A DNA stretch of 64,000 nucleotides from Novakomyces olei (GCA_016906335.1 JADEYG010000012.1:1116501-1180500); one strand, 5' to 3'; shown: positions 23,521-35,119, numbered from the stretch's first letter. A program made the numbers and translations. Notes: generated by a model from the sequence alone, not told the origin.

Positions 23521-25098
23521 ATGGTTGGCTATTCAGCCCTGGGTTCGACTGAGCCGAGTTTAGAGGAAGAAATTGAGCAGCAGCAGCAGCTCCGAGTCTC
23601 ACGGACGCGCTCTGCTTCCTCAACTGCTCTGTCTGTGAAAGCAAACGGGCATGAATCCTCCACGTCGGAACGGTTTCGCTGGGTTGTTGTCGGTATCGCT
23701 CTTTTTGTAGCACTCGTCTGTTTTGGCGTGCAGACGGTAGGCGATCGGCATTGCTTTATGATTTTGTAGGCTGACTGTATAGGAACTCGCTCAGTACGTC
23801 CAGCACGAATTGCACTTTGACAAACCCTACTTTATGCTGTAAGCTGAACCCGTAAATGCTTGAAAAGCCTGCCTGATCGTCTCGTTACTAATCAACAGGT
23901 ACATAACCCACGGATCATGGTTTATAAACGCAATTTTGCAATTTTGTTATCTTCGATTTATAAGGCGGCCCATTTCGACTCGCGCTCTACTTCGTCAGCA
24001 CATACACACGCTCAAGTTTGTGGCGGAGACAATCAGGAAAGAAAATGCGACAGTGTTGCCAAACAAGAGCGCGCTTGCATACTTTGCCATCGTTACTTTT
24101 AGCCTCACTTTTGTCTTGACCGGAGCCGCGTCTACTTGGTACATTGCTGTAAAGTATGATCATACGCAATACACTTTTTGATTGAGTTGCATATTTGGGG
24201 TTTTGTTTGTCTGCGTGTATTTTAATCATCTGCTAACGCGTCCAGCATGACATCGGCCAGCGATGTATCTGCAATATATAATTGTAGCGCTTTTACAGCG
24301 TATCTATTCTCAATTCCTTTACTGCATGAAAAACTGCGTCTGGACAAAGTATTGGCCGTTGTCTTCAGTATTGCCGGAGTGTTTTTGATTGCATATGATT
24401 CGGCAGGCCCGGAATCTGTTGATGCGGGACGCAGGTTTTTTGGAAATGTTTTAATAGCTATCGGCGCCATCTTTTATGGGTAACTTTTGTTCGGATACTC
24501 CTTCATTTTCCTTTTGTTTTTATTCTGGTTTTTTTTTTCGTTGGTTTGAATATATAAAAATAATAATAAACTTGTTTGCGTTCCGACTGGCTCATCTTTT
24601 AGCTTGTATGAAGTATTGTACAAAAAATACGCATGTACAGAAGTCGAAATTCCGATGACATATTCCGTGGAGTTTGCGAATATTATGGCAAGTGCCATCG
24701 GAACAATCACACTATTGGGCTTTTGGATCTTTATCCCTATTCTTCATTGGACCGGATTAGAGCCCTTTGAGCTACCGAGCCGCGGGGCAGTATGGGCGCT
24801 TGTTGCATCTGTAATTGCGAATTTCTTATACACTGGTTGCCTATTGACCATGATTGCTCTCACCTCACCCGTTCTGTCTTCTGTCGCTTGCCTGCTCTCC
24901 ATCTTTGTGGTAGCTATTGCCGATACACTGATTCGAAACCAGAATCTTGGGCTTCAAACTGTGATTGGCGGTGTTCTCATAATTGTAGCCTTCATCGTCC
25001 TTACAATTGCCACTTATCATGAGCTTGACGATAAGCACAAGCTTGCACAAGAGGCAGATGACAATAACGATTTTAGTGATTCTGATGAGCAACGGTGA
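23521..25098 (+). CDS. Drug/metabolite-type transporter (SLC35F-like)
   Basis: Five exons (23521-23736, 23783-23838, 23899-24153, 24246-24479, 24603-25098) join into 418 residues; introns are 46, 60, 92 and 123 nt. About ten hydrophobic helices are seen after a 55-residue Ser/Gln-rich cytosolic head. Recognisable blocks are ELAQYVQ after helix 1, the PNKSALAYF segment, SASDVSAIYNCSAFTAYLF (typical of SLC35F/YML018C-type proteins), the HEKLRLDKVLAVVFSIAGV block, and GLYEVLYKKY opening the second half. Such proteins sit in vacuolar, Golgi or plasma membranes; substrates of fungal members are mostly unknown. The tail is acidic. Exon joins were chosen so that these blocks stay continuous; the join at 24153/24246 gives IAVNMTSASD only with the GTATGA donor. 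Confidence 0.82.
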
Positions 25099-25199
25099 TC
25101 ACAGGATACGGAGGCTTCAAAGCAGTTGCAATACAATGCGACCGGAAAGAAGGGAGAGGACAGAGTAGAGGGTATACTTTAGTTTCTGAATATAGCCAA

Positions 25200-25950
25200 T
25201 TATAACAATTCGTAATCGTCCAGCTTGCACTTGTTAGCAAAATAAATAAATATACGGCTGAATACCTGATCATTGTAAGTAGCGATGTGGCGTTTGAGTT
25301 TACTGGTATCCACCCAGGTGACGAAATCTTCAAGGTTTCTGCCGACTTAGTAAAGGAAGTAGCGAGCAAAAAGTAAGACCAAGTAAGTATTGCTCAAGTT
25401 TAGTGTAAAGCAATGCTATACACTAAGACTTAACTAAAATCTTGCTGCAAAACTTACCTTGTAACGAGAAACGCCGGGTCAGTAACAACTTCAGGACCGA
25501 CGCGCACGTGTCCCTGCTGAACGAGCCGGGTGGCCACGCTCACAGTTTCTGCCATTTTAACCCTAACCATAACAACAGGCAAACGACGGCGACAGAGAGC
25601 GGATACGGTGACTTTATTTTCCACGCTGCTCATTTTGTTTTTGTCGGGCAAAATGCCCATTGCAAATAACTTTTCAAGCAGCAGCTTCTCGTGCTCAGAT
25701 CGGAACGAGTCGCGTGGATCGAGCAGTGCCAACTTGTGCGCCAACTGCCGAATTTTACCACATAAACGATTGTACTTTGCATAGTCTTCACGGTCTTGCA
25801 CGTGGTACCGCCGCATTACCGCCACATCACGGTGGTCATTGTCTTCTTTGTAGTTTAAAAAGTCGACCTTTGCCAAGTTAGAGCTTGCTCTAAATCTAAT
25901 TGCCGTACCTTTTTCAGTAGCTTGCGCTCGTGATGCTTGAGCAACCTCAT
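25200..25950 (-). CDS. IMP3: U3 snoRNP protein Imp3
   Basis: Four exons (25950-25909, 25867-25458, 25338-25266, 25229-25200) join into 184 residues, matching the 183 of yeast Imp3. Exon 1 gives [14 protein letters not shown], joined directly to [14 protein letters not shown]. The S4 RNA-binding domain lies around [21 protein letters not shown] to [17 protein letters not shown], and the tail ends DDYELL like other Imp3 proteins. Imp3 binds U3 snoRNA with Mpp10 and helps U3 pair with pre-18S rRNA in the nucleolus. Introns are 41 nt (CTCTAAC branch), 119 nt and 36 nt (GCTAAC next to AAG). The last intron is a multiple of three with no stop, so retention would only insert twelve residues. It faces the transporter gene tail-to-tail. 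Confidence 0.94.
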
Positions 25951-26214
25951 CTTTGACGGGCTTGTGGACTATTGCTAATATTTTTTTTCTTTTATTTATT
26001 TATTTATTTTTTTCATTATGTGATCTATGCAATTATTTAGTTCCAATTATTTAAATGTATAATTATTCTATTTCATATTTTACGCATTTACGCATTTACG
26101 CATTTTATGCATTTTATACTTTTTACAGTTCACGGAAATTTCGCTTCATAGGCCCTCGGCACCGTAAAAATATCCAAATGATCGCCAACTCTACAAAAGT
26201 CCACACAAACTGAC

Positions 26215-28399
26215 ATGACAGCTACAAAATCTGGAGAGTCTATAAAAATCCCGGAGAAGATTAAAGCGCTTGGGAATGGCGATCCACTCTTCTATTCATT
26301 CGAGTATTTTCCCCCTAAAACTCAAATGGTACGGCATAAGCTTATTACATCTCCAATTTGACGTTTACGCGAGACTAAAAACCTGTCCCTCTTTTCAGTT
26401 TCGTTTTTGTCACCACCTCTCTCTCGGCAAACTCTTGCCTTGAATTATTGCTTATTTCCGTACTCATGAGACTGCCGCGAACCTTTTAAACAGTTGTCTT
26501 GTACCTTATCAATGTCCCATAAGTGCTTTTACTAATTCATAGGGATGGGAGAATTTGCAGCAACGTTTGGGCCGTATGAGCTCGGGGCTTTTGCCCTTGT
26601 TTGCTTCGGTTACGTGGGGCACTGGTGGCTCAACGGCAGAAAAATCAATTGATCTTGCTGTTTCGTGCCAGCAAGAGCACGGCATGACGGCCTGCTTACA
26701 CTTGACCTGTACAAATATGGACCGCTCTATCCTGGACGCGACGCTCCAACGCGCAAAGGCTTCTGGTATTCGTAATATACTGGCTCTTCGAGGCGATCCG
26801 CCGCGGGGAGAGGAGTACAGTGCGGATGGCGATTTCAAGTACGCAATTGATCTTATTCGCTATATTCGTGAACGCTACGGAGATTATTTTGCTATTGGAG
26901 TAGCAGCCTACCCGGAGGGCCACGTGGACGGGTCCGATACAGAGGCTCAGGACATCGATAAGGACATTGAGTTCTTGCGGGAAAAGGTTCAAGCGGGCGC
27001 CTCGTTTATAATTACTCAGCTGTTCTTTGATGTACAAGTTTTTCTTGAATTTGAGCAAAAGCTACGGGACCACGCGAGTGGAGTTTTCAATGATATCGTC
27101 TTGATACCGTGTATTATGCCCATACAATCTTATGCAACGCTTAAACGGCTGTCTAAACTTTCTCACGCTCGAATTCCGCCACAGGTTCTTGAGATTGTGG
27201 AACCTTTACGAGGGGATGATGACAAAGTCAAAGCAGCCGGTGTCGATATTGCTTCAAATATAATAATGACAATAATGACGGGTACACAGGGCCGTATTAG
27301 AGGCTTTCATTTCTGTACTCTAAACTTGGAAAAGAGTGTATCCTTTATCCTGGAGCGAACAGGGCTTTTAGCAGCCGCCTACAGCCGGAAACAAGCGGAT
27401 GCTAATGACAATGCTATTGCTGACGGAGTCGCTGCGCCGCCTCCTCCCGCCATAAATGGAAGGCGCCTTCCTCGCAAGAGTTCGGGGTTTTCAGATCCTA
27501 ACAACAAGGTGATTGTTTCCGAGTTGCAACAAAACTTACGGCGCGATTTACAAGTAATCGACTCTGAAGCTGGAGTGCCAGCGTCGGAAGATATGTCGTC
27601 TAGTGCGGTCAAGCTGGCGGTCTCTGAGGGCGAAGGTACAATGGGCCGTCAGGCCACATGGGACGAGTTTCCTAATGGCCGTTTTGGAGACCCAAGGTCG
27701 CCTGCCTTTGGAGAGATTGACGGCTATGGTCCGTCAATCCAGCTTTCTCCCAAGATTGCTCTTAAAGTATGGGGATTTCCGGTGAATGAAGACGATATTT
27801 CCAGGATTTTCCTTGATTATTTGGATCGCAAGACGCGTGCTATTCCTTGGTCTGATGAGGCCGGTTTATCAGATGAAACAAAGTTGATCGTAGAGCATTT
27901 GAAGGTGCTTAATTCCCGACACTGGTGGACTGTAGGTAGTCAGCCTGCTGTTGATGGCTGCAAGAGCTCTGATCCTGTATTGGGCTGGGGCCCGGCTAAC
28001 GGATGGGTTTTCCAAAAGGCTTTTGTTGAATTCTTTGTAGACCAGGACGAACTGGATCAATTGTTTGCAAAATTGGCCTCAGAGTCCTCCCTGTCTTTCT
28101 ATGCGGCCAATTCAGCTGGAGAGTTTAAGAGTAACATGAGCGAAGATGATCGCAATGCTGTAACTTGGGGAGTTTTCTGCGGTAAAGAAATTGTTACCCC
28201 TACGATAATAGAGACTGCGTCTTTTTGTGCTTGGAAGGATGAAGCATTTGATATTTGGAAGGAATGGGCTCAATTGTACCCTCGCCGATCGGCAACACGC
28301 AATTTGCTGGATAAACTAGCTCAGCGGCGTTGGCTCGTTTCCGTGGTTGATCACGAGTTTCAGGATCCTGACCGGTTATGGCGGGTGCTGGAGGCTTGA
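26215..28399 (+). CDS. Methylenetetrahydrofolate reductase
   Basis: Two exons (26215-26328, 26543-28399) flank a 214-nt GTACGG...CATAG intron and give 656 residues, a usual MTHFR length. Exon 1 ends with FSFEYFPP-like sequence (YSFEYFPPKTQM) that carries the catalytic Glu of the N-terminal TIM barrel. Exon 2 begins GWENLQQRL and shows VTWGTGGSTA, HLTCTN, LALRGDPPRG, IGVAAYPEGH and FIITQLFFD, the FAD/folate-binding set. A linker leads to the C-terminal regulatory domain (WDEFPNGRFGDPRSPAFG), which in eukaryotes binds S-adenosylmethionine. The enzyme makes 5-methyl-THF for methionine synthesis. Whether this is the Met12 or Met13 type cannot be decided from sequence alone. Confidence 0.95.
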
Positions 28400-29476
28400 G
28401 CGGGCCAGAAGAGAGTGTATATCTGTATATTTGTTTATTATGTATGTACAAGATGGCATTGTCTACAAGACCAAAAAGCACAATGTGCAGGTGGCATTTT
28501 TTAATATTGAAACCCCAATTCAATTCATTGGTGAAAGTATGTAATAGAAGATTGGTTAGTCTCAAAAGACTAGAGGATTGAAGAGGCCGAGTACAACCGC
28601 TCAATAGTTTGTTCTCTCAACACAATGTATAGTATATATTAGCTTTGAGCATGTAGATTCATAAGAGGCCAATCTAAATAAACAGCTGGTAATGTTTTAA
28701 TTTCCAAATTGTTTCAGTTGCTCAGACAGAAATAGTGAAAGGTTCTGTCTTACTCATCTCTTCACGACCAAATCAATATTAACGATCTCTTATTTTTATC
28801 ACACTCGTTTGACGATCAAATCTCCAAATCTTTGGAGTACAATTATAATGCATAATAAAAAGTTTAATTTATAGATCTACTAAAATTCTCAGTTTCTTCC
28901 TAAAATGGTAAACCCTGCCGATAAGTACTAGTAAAACGTGTGGTTGCAGATCGTGTTACAGCTGATCCAGATATTTTGAATCAGCTTTCACGTGATTCGA
29001 TCACCGCTGGTAAAGATACTTTCCCGCGACTAAACCGAGGTTACTCGGTATTAAAACTTTTGCCGCTGGATATCACAAAAGATAATTAACAAGGTAATTA
29101 ATGATACGGCGCATAATCGATTTAACCTTATTCTTTATCCATTTTTACCAATCAGAAAAGAAAATTATTTAAAAAGTGAGCGAGAGTAATAATTTCCGTT
29201 TTCGTATAGAAAATACTCAGATCATCCTTAAAATTTTTGCATTACAATTTAATGGCATCGCCTTCGACGTGTATTGCTCTAAACACGTGCAGACTGACGT
29301 CAAGCAACGCGACGAAAAGCGCCCCGGTGCCTTCCGATGCCGTCTCCTATAAAACGAGGAGTGTGACACTTTAGCTCATTAATCCAGTAAAATTGCAATT
29401 CCTTACTCCCTTTGCGTAGGTCATTGCCAATTTTCGTCCGTCGGTGCGTCTGAGCGCGTACCTTTATCTTGTACGA
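28400..29476. other. Intergenic region, about 1.1 kb
   Basis: Between the ends of MTHFR and the FMN dehydrogenase start. AT-rich, no ORF with protein-like composition, no repeats of note. It probably contains the MTHFR 3' UTR and the promoter of the dehydrogenase. Confidence 0.55.
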
Positions 29477-30718
29477 ATGGAGTCCTTTATCGATCCGACT
29501 GCCGGTGATCCGCTGGCGTATATGAGCCATGTTTACACGCAAGGTCTTTTACATGAACGGCCACCCATAACCTTCGACTGTACAAAGTGGGAAGGCCTGG
29601 CACGTGAACGGCTGCCTCCCGAGTCAATAGGCTACGTTTGCGGCAGTGCCAGTACGCAGGAGACGTACAACAAAAACATTGCTGCCTTTAAAAAATGGTC
29701 TATTGTGCCACGGAGGCTAATTCGCACTACAGAGTATCCAGATATTAGCACGCAGCTGTTTAATTCCAAGGACGGGTCTGGAGGACTTGGCATTAAAGTG
29801 CCAATTGCAATTGCCCCCGTAGGTGTTCAAACCATCTTTCATCCTGAGGGAGAAACAGCAGCAGCGTCAGCCGCTGCTCGTGAAAATGTGCCGTATATTC
29901 TAAGCACAGCTTCAGCTACGTCTATTGAAGACGTGGCCAAAGCCAGCGGTGAAGGATCTGAGCGATGGTTTCAGCTTTACTGGCCCGGCAATGAGCACAA
30001 TGACATCACTGCAAGTCTTTTGCGTCGGGCCAAAAGTAATGGGTACTCCACACTCGTAGTCACCCTCGACACGTACAAACTGGGCTGGAGGCCTTGTGAT
30101 CTCGATAATGGGTATAATCCTTTTTTAAAGCCAGACTCAATTGGAGTGGCCCACGGATTCACGGATCCAGTATTCCGCAAACAGTTCAAAGACTGTCATG
30201 GAGTCCAAGTAGAAGAGGCAGTTGGAAAGGCCGCACAAGAATGGGCTGGCATAGTATTTCCTGGGATGAATCATGGATGGGAGGATTTAAAATTCCTGCA
30301 GAGCCATTGGGAAGGGCCGATTGTACTGAAGGGCATTCAGTCTCCAGCTGATGCCAAATTAGCCGTCCAATATGGAGTTCAGGGTATTGTTGTCTCCAAC
30401 CACGGCGGTCGACAGCAAGATGGAGGTATTGGGTCGCTCGATACACTAAGTGGCATTGTTGAAGCTGTTGGGGACAAGATTGATGTTCTTTTTGACTCAG
30501 GGGTGCGATCAGGAGCGGATATCGTAAAGGCTTTAGCTTTGGGAGCGAAAACTGTTTTGATCGGCCGCCCTTATGTATACGGACTGGCTATCGGCGGCAG
30601 AGCCGGCGTGAGTCATGTACTAAGGTCTCTGCTGGGAGATATGATTATGACTATGCACCTTTCCGGTATCACGAGTGTAAAGGAGCTTGACAAGAGCTTT
30701 TTGGTCTATGAAAAGTAG
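29477..30718 (+). CDS. FMN-dependent alpha-hydroxyacid dehydrogenase
   Basis: A single exon of 413 residues. The longer open frame upstream lacks an ATG, so 29477 is taken as the start (MESFIDPTAGDPLAY). The FMN barrel features are present: GYVCGSASTQETYNKN near the start, the PIAIAPVGVQ strand, STASATSIEDVA, FQLYWPG, VVTLDTYKLGWR, the catalytic His309 in SNHGGRQQDG, and FDSGVRSGADIVKALALGAKTVLIGRPYV at the phosphate site. Family members oxidise L-lactate or other 2-hydroxyacids to 2-oxoacids. There is no cytochrome b2 domain or presequence, so it is probably soluble and not the respiratory lactate dehydrogenase. The sequence resembles the fungal lactate 2-monooxygenase-like branch; the substrate is unproven. 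Confidence 0.9.
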   Translation: MESFIDPTAGDPLAYMSHVYTQGLLHERPPITFDCTKWEGLARERLPPESIGYVCGSASTQETYNKNIAAFKKWSIVPRRLIRTTEYPDISTQLFNSKDGSGGLGIKVPIAIAPVGVQTIFHPEGETAAASAAARENVPYILSTASATSIEDVAKASGEGSERWFQLYWPGNEHNDITASLLRRAKSNGYSTLVVTLDTYKLGWRPCDLDNGYNPFLKPDSIGVAHGFTDPVFRKQFKDCHGVQVEEAVGKAAQEWAGIVFPGMNHGWEDLKFLQSHWEGPIVLKGIQSPADAKLAVQYGVQGIVVSNHGGRQQDGGIGSLDTLSGIVEAVGDKIDVLFDSGVRSGADIVKALALGAKTVLIGRPYVYGLAIGGRAGVSHVLRSLLGDMIMTMHLSGITSVKELDKSFLVYEK

Positions 30719-30965
30719 AATCTGAAACTGCAATTTAGTATATTATTGTACTATTATTGCCGTATAAAATTATTTTTGTAATTAGTTGTTATTGTAATTA
30801 TTACTGTAATTATTATTGTAATTTATTATTATCGTAATGTAATTTATTATTTTTGTAATTAATTGCAATTTATTGTGTTGTTGTAATTCAACTCTCCATC
30901 TATATGGCGATTGTGGTACTGATAAGCACCGTTCCAAGGCAAGGAAGGAGCTTTGGCCAATCACG

Positions 30966-30986
30966 ATGAGTGAGACCGTCCAATGA
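30966..30986 (+). promoter_or_regulatory. Six-codon upstream ORF overlapping the TOK start
   Basis: ATG at 30966 opens a six-codon frame whose TGA (30984-30986) overlaps the main ATG at 30983 in the form ATGA. Such an arrangement can allow termination-reinitiation; whether the transcript includes it is not known. Confidence 0.5.
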
Positions 30987-33283
30987 ACACGGAAACGACG
31001 GAATCCCACCAGGATAAACTTGTCAGGCGCGCGGGGTCGGCGGTCGGTAATGCCTTTCAGAGTAGCTTGGAGCAGAAAATCACAAATGCCGCTAAAGCGG
31101 GCCTTGTGCAAACGGCAACAGCAAAAGCTCCTCCTCCATACGAATACTTGTCGCTTGCGCCTTCCCGCTATCGGCTGTTCTCGGCGCTCGAATCAAACTT
31201 GCAAAAGGATCCTGGGGATCAAGGATTCCTGCTGAGTTATCGCGTGTCAAGTGCCTTTCCTATAATCGCTGCTTATTTAGGGCCGATATCGAATTTGAAT
31301 TCCGTCGTTGCAATTGTGGATAAATGGCGAATTGCACCAGACGGCGAAAACGTTCCAGATCGGCACTGGCTTTTGGGTCTTAACGCACTATCTCTTTTCT
31401 TTGGCTGCCTGGCAAATATTTGGCTCTACCTAACCTTTTCCGGACGCGTAAAGCACACTTATTCCCAATTTGTTTGTATTGCGAGTTGGTACTTGGCGTG
31501 TGCACTTTTGCTGGCGCTCCTTTGCAGTTCGCATTTTGTATATTTTTCAGCTAATAGCATTTACTCCCGCAGCCAGGGCTTTTGGAACGCTACTGTGACC
31601 TGTTCAATATACTTTATCTGTGCCTCACTGCTTTTAGTAAACCAAATTGGCCGTATGCGCAATTGGTACAGCGAGGCCTTTAACCTCTCTGCCTCGCAGC
31701 GTCGGCTCATGGTTCAAAACGTGTTTTTCATTGTCTGGCTAGGCTCTGGTGGCGGGCTTTTCTCCTACTTGCTGAGTGTAAGTTTTGCCGACGCTACTTA
31801 CTACTGCCTCGTTACTGTCCTCACCATCGGACTCGGCGACTTTGCGCCGCATACAAATCTGGCACGTGCATTGTGCCTGCCCTACGCTTTCGTTGGGGTT
31901 ATTTCCCTTTGTCTTATTGTGTCCTCTATCCGATCGGCCGTTCTCGACACTGCCAGTCTCGCAAACACTATCAACTATATCGAGCACAGTCGCCGAAAGT
32001 TGTACGCCAAGTCTAATACCAAAAGAGATCAAGACCATGGAGGTGGAGACGGAGACGGAGACGGAGGCGGAGACGGAGACGGAGGTGGAGACGGAGACGG
32101 AGACGGAGACATGGACGGGGGACTGATGGGCCGCGATCGTACAAACAAACCTAATAATGTTGATGAGAATAATTACAGAAACTTGGCAAACACTAAAGAC
32201 GGAAATAACAACGGAAATGACTCTGGCTTAAACGCGCTTGGCCAGGGGCATAGTCTCGCAAACGATGGCACTACCAACCCCCGAAACGTACCAGGCTCTA
32301 GTACGCAAATGCCTGAGCTTGGTATGCGTAATTTGCACGATTCGATAGAGGCGAATGGGAAGGCTGTAGAGGGTCGAGCCTTTTCGGATATACGAAATCT
32401 CCATGTACTTGCTCAGAAAAGAGACCGTTTAATTTCTGCCGTCTTTTCTTGCATTATTTTTGTTGCCTTCTGGTTAGTAGGGGCTGCCGTTTTCTCCCGA
32501 GTGGAGAATTGGACCTACTTTGACGGAGTTTATTTCTGCAGCCTGTGCTTGCTGACAATCGGGTACGGGGATTTTACACCGTCTACGCCTGGAGGTAGAG
32601 TGTTTTTTATTATTTGGGCGGTACTGGCAGTGCCGATGATGACTATTCTCATCTCGAGCCTGGGTGATACGCTTTTTGATTATCTTTTTCAGGGCGGCGA
32701 TATCGTTACAACATGGCTTTTGGCCGCTTATTCTGTGCGAAAATCGGCATTCAAATCAAAGCGGCGCGGGCGAAATAAGAAACCCTCGTCTCTGAACCCG
32801 ATCAACAAATTGGAAGCAATCGGAGACCCTTTGGAACGAGACCAAGCAATACCGTCTGAGGCAGACGTAGAAACAGAAGAAGAGGAAGAAGAAGAAGAAG
32901 AATTGGAAAATGCAATTGACCGATCTGAGTCCAGAGATGAAGCGGCAGTGAAAAAAGACGAAACACCGTCTAACCTGACAGCAAATGAAGAAGCAATGGC
33001 ACAAGTCTTGTTGCTAGTGCAGATAATTCGGCAATTATCTACAATTCAAGCAACAGATCCAGGTCACAAATTTACGTATGACCAATGGCGATCTGTACTT
33101 AATTTATGTGGCATGGGAGACCGGGTGGAGGATCAGCAATTCTGGGTCTCAGATCAGTCACCTCTCCGGTACCCAATTGTGGAGTCGCGATTCTTTGTGC
33201 TCGCGTGTCTAAGAGCTATCGAAAACTGCGTGTTTAAAGGGCTCGACAAACCAAGGGAGGAGACCAAGACTGAACATGATTGA
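30983..33283 (+). CDS. TOK1: TOK-type two-pore outward-rectifying potassium channel
   Basis: A single exon of 766 residues. The fungal TOK topology of eight membrane segments is visible: four hydrophobic helices, then a pore loop with filter TIGLGDF near residue 282, two more helices separated by a long cytosolic loop, and a second pore loop with TIGYGDF near 525. TOK channels release potassium across the plasma membrane on depolarisation. The cytosolic loop between the pore modules is unusually long and holds a GDGD/GGGD repeat encoded by GGAGAC units (about 32040-32110), then an Asn-rich stretch. The C-terminal tail has an acidic Glu run and a helical end. A six-codon upstream ORF overlaps the start codon. 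Confidence 0.93.
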   Translation: MNTETTESHQDKLVRRAGSAVGNAFQSSLEQKITNAAKAGLVQTATAKAPPPYEYLSLAPSRYRLFSALESNLQKDPGDQGFLLSYRVSSAFPIIAAYLGPISNLNSVVAIVDKWRIAPDGENVPDRHWLLGLNALSLFFGCLANIWLYLTFSGRVKHTYSQFVCIASWYLACALLLALLCSSHFVYFSANSIYSRSQGFWNATVTCSIYFICASLLLVNQIGRMRNWYSEAFNLSASQRRLMVQNVFFIVWLGSGGGLFSYLLSVSFADATYYCLVTVLTIGLGDFAPHTNLARALCLPYAFVGVISLCLIVSSIRSAVLDTASLANTINYIEHSRRKLYAKSNTKRDQDHGGGDGDGDGGGDGDGGGDGDGDGDMDGGLMGRDRTNKPNNVDENNYRNLANTKDGNNNGNDSGLNALGQGHSLANDGTTNPRNVPGSSTQMPELGMRNLHDSIEANGKAVEGRAFSDIRNLHVLAQKRDRLISAVFSCIIFVAFWLVGAAVFSRVENWTYFDGVYFCSLCLLTIGYGDFTPSTPGGRVFFIIWAVLAVPMMTILISSLGDTLFDYLFQGGDIVTTWLLAAYSVRKSAFKSKRRGRNKKPSSLNPINKLEAIGDPLERDQAIPSEADVETEEEEEEEEELENAIDRSESRDEAAVKKDETPSNLTANEEAMAQVLLLVQIIRQLSTIQATDPGHKFTYDQWRSVLNLCGMGDRVEDQQFWVSDQSPLRYPIVESRFFVLACLRAIENCVFKGLDKPREETKTEHD
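32039..32112. repeat. GGAGAC coding repeat in TOK channel
   Basis: A hexamer array, GGAGAC with GGAGGC/GGAGGT variants, encodes a GD-rich segment in the cytosolic loop of the channel. Confidence 0.85.
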
Positions 33284-33501
33284 ACGAGGGGTTTGTAGTA
33301 TGTTTAATGTATAAAGTAAAATGGAATAAATATAGAAAATGCACAATTATAAAAAATGGATAAATAAAAAATTGAATAAATATAAAAAATGAATATAAAA
33401 CCTAGTGTGATATTAAGAGTAAAATATGGTAAATATTTAATTATATAATTGTACTGGAAACTGCAATAAATTAAATTATTTAAAATCAATTCAGCACTAC
33501 G

Positions 33502-33519
33502 ATGAAGGCCCTAGCATGA
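33502..33519 (+). promoter_or_regulatory. Five-codon upstream ORF overlapping the METTL25-like start
   Basis: ATG AAG GCC CTA GCA TGA; the TGA overlaps the main ATG at 33516 in the form ATGA, the same layout as in the preceding TOK gene. Confidence 0.45.
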
Positions 33520-35119
33520 AGATTCCTTTACCGGAGCGATTTATCAATGCTCCGCTCGAATCATATGTGGACCAATTGGTTGCGGTTGCACAACTGCCGC
33601 TCGTAAAATCACTATGCCATGTTCATATGACGAGCTATTTTACAAAGAACGTTTGGAATAATGTACTTCCTAAGGATTGGACAGAATGGTTTGATTGCCA
33701 TTCGAGTGATACGGAAGAAATGTATCACACAATCGGACTATTATTTTCTATAATGACGGATCCTAGAGCAAAACAATACGACGGAAAAAAGATCCAAATT
33801 TGCGGCTACCCTTTAAGTGAAAATCCTAGAGATGTACTGCCTCAGACTCTTTGTGACTTTTTGGAAGCAGTCGACCAAGTGTCGCTTCTGCGGGTCCCTA
33901 ACCAGGAATTTAGACTGCGACAGGAAGAATTTAGCTTGAGTCTGCAAATAGGTATTTATTTTTTTTTATTTTTACTCTTTTTTTAACAAATGCACTTGTC
34001 TGAGTGAAGATGCGTCTGCTTCTTTTACTTTTCTTTTGGTTTCAAACCTTACGCTTTTAATATGAGATTTGAAAAAGTGTCATATGTATGCGTTTCACCG
34101 TTTCAAGGCCGTTTGTCTTTGTGTTTAAACGATTATGCCTCTTTATTCGTATACTACAGTATTAACTTTTAGGAATGAAGCCCAAGAAAATTCATGAGGT
34201 ACAGCGATTCGCACAGTACGTGCAGGAACGTGCTGCCTCTCATGGTACGGGTTTGATCCTTGATGTGGGAAGTGGAAAAGGCTACTTGTCACGTGTGCTC
34301 GCCCACAAGGGCCTGCAAGTTCTTGCTATTGATCGTCGAAAGGCCAATACGCAAAGCGCGACTGCCTTTGATCGCAAACAAAAATTTGCAAACGGCACTG
34401 TTACACATGTGGACCATGAGATATTCGAGCCTAATCTTGAGCCAATTATTTCACAGTGGGAAAGGGGCAGCCAAGATTATACACCGTCTTCCATTGTTGT
34501 CGGCTTACACGCCTGTGGAGATTTGACCCCGTGTATATTACGAATGTTGCAAATCAACGCAAACGTTTCTGCTGTTGCTGTAGTAGGCTGTTGCTACCAT
34601 ATGCTTTCCCATTTTCCTATGAGTCAAAAGCTGCAGAGTATCGGAGGGTTAAATTTTACAAATAATGCCTTAATGCTGGGCTGCCAATCACCTTTTACCT
34701 GGGAGCGGAGTACGGCTGATGGGTTTTTCAAAAGACATTATTACCGGGCCCTATTTGAGTGGCTCGTTCATGAAAAGAATCTTTTGCCAGAAGGATTTGT
34801 TGGCCGTACAGTAGTAGGATCGTTTCATTTCTCGAAGTATGTTGATTTTGCTTGCTATGCAAAGGCTGCGCTGGCAAAGTTGTCACTGCCTTCGCTGTCC
34901 ACTATGGAACTGAATGATTTTGAGAGGGAGCACAGTGATCATTATCGTCGTATAAGTATCATGTGGAGCCTCAAGTCTTTAATGTCGCCGGTTATGGAAT
35001 CACTCGTTCTCGTTGATCGTGTTTTGTGGCTTCAAGAACACGGTTTTAATGTTGCTATTGAGCCCTTGTTTGATATTGAAACGAGTCCGCGCAACATGGT
35101 GATTTATGCGGAGAGATAG
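33516..35119 (+). CDS. METTL25/RRNAD1-like methyltransferase-domain protein
   Basis: Two exons (33516-33951, 34173-35119) with a 221-nt intron give 460 residues. The N-terminal half has the family's helical region. Exon 2 opens with GMKPKKIHEVQRF, the conserved lead into the Rossmann domain, then DVGSGKGYLSRVLA (SAM-binding motif I), VVGLHACGDLTP and VVGCCYHMLS, both hallmarks of the METTL25/RRNAD1 group. The function of this eukaryotic family is poorly known; methyl transfer is inferred from the motifs. No targeting signal is seen. The phase-1 junction at ILQIG/M matches the relatives. A tiny upstream ORF ends across the start codon. Confidence 0.88.

Noticed and set aside
23483-23713. Minus-strand ORF across the start of the transporter gene
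   Set aside because: Antisense to the Ser/Gln-rich head of the transporter, with no independent support.
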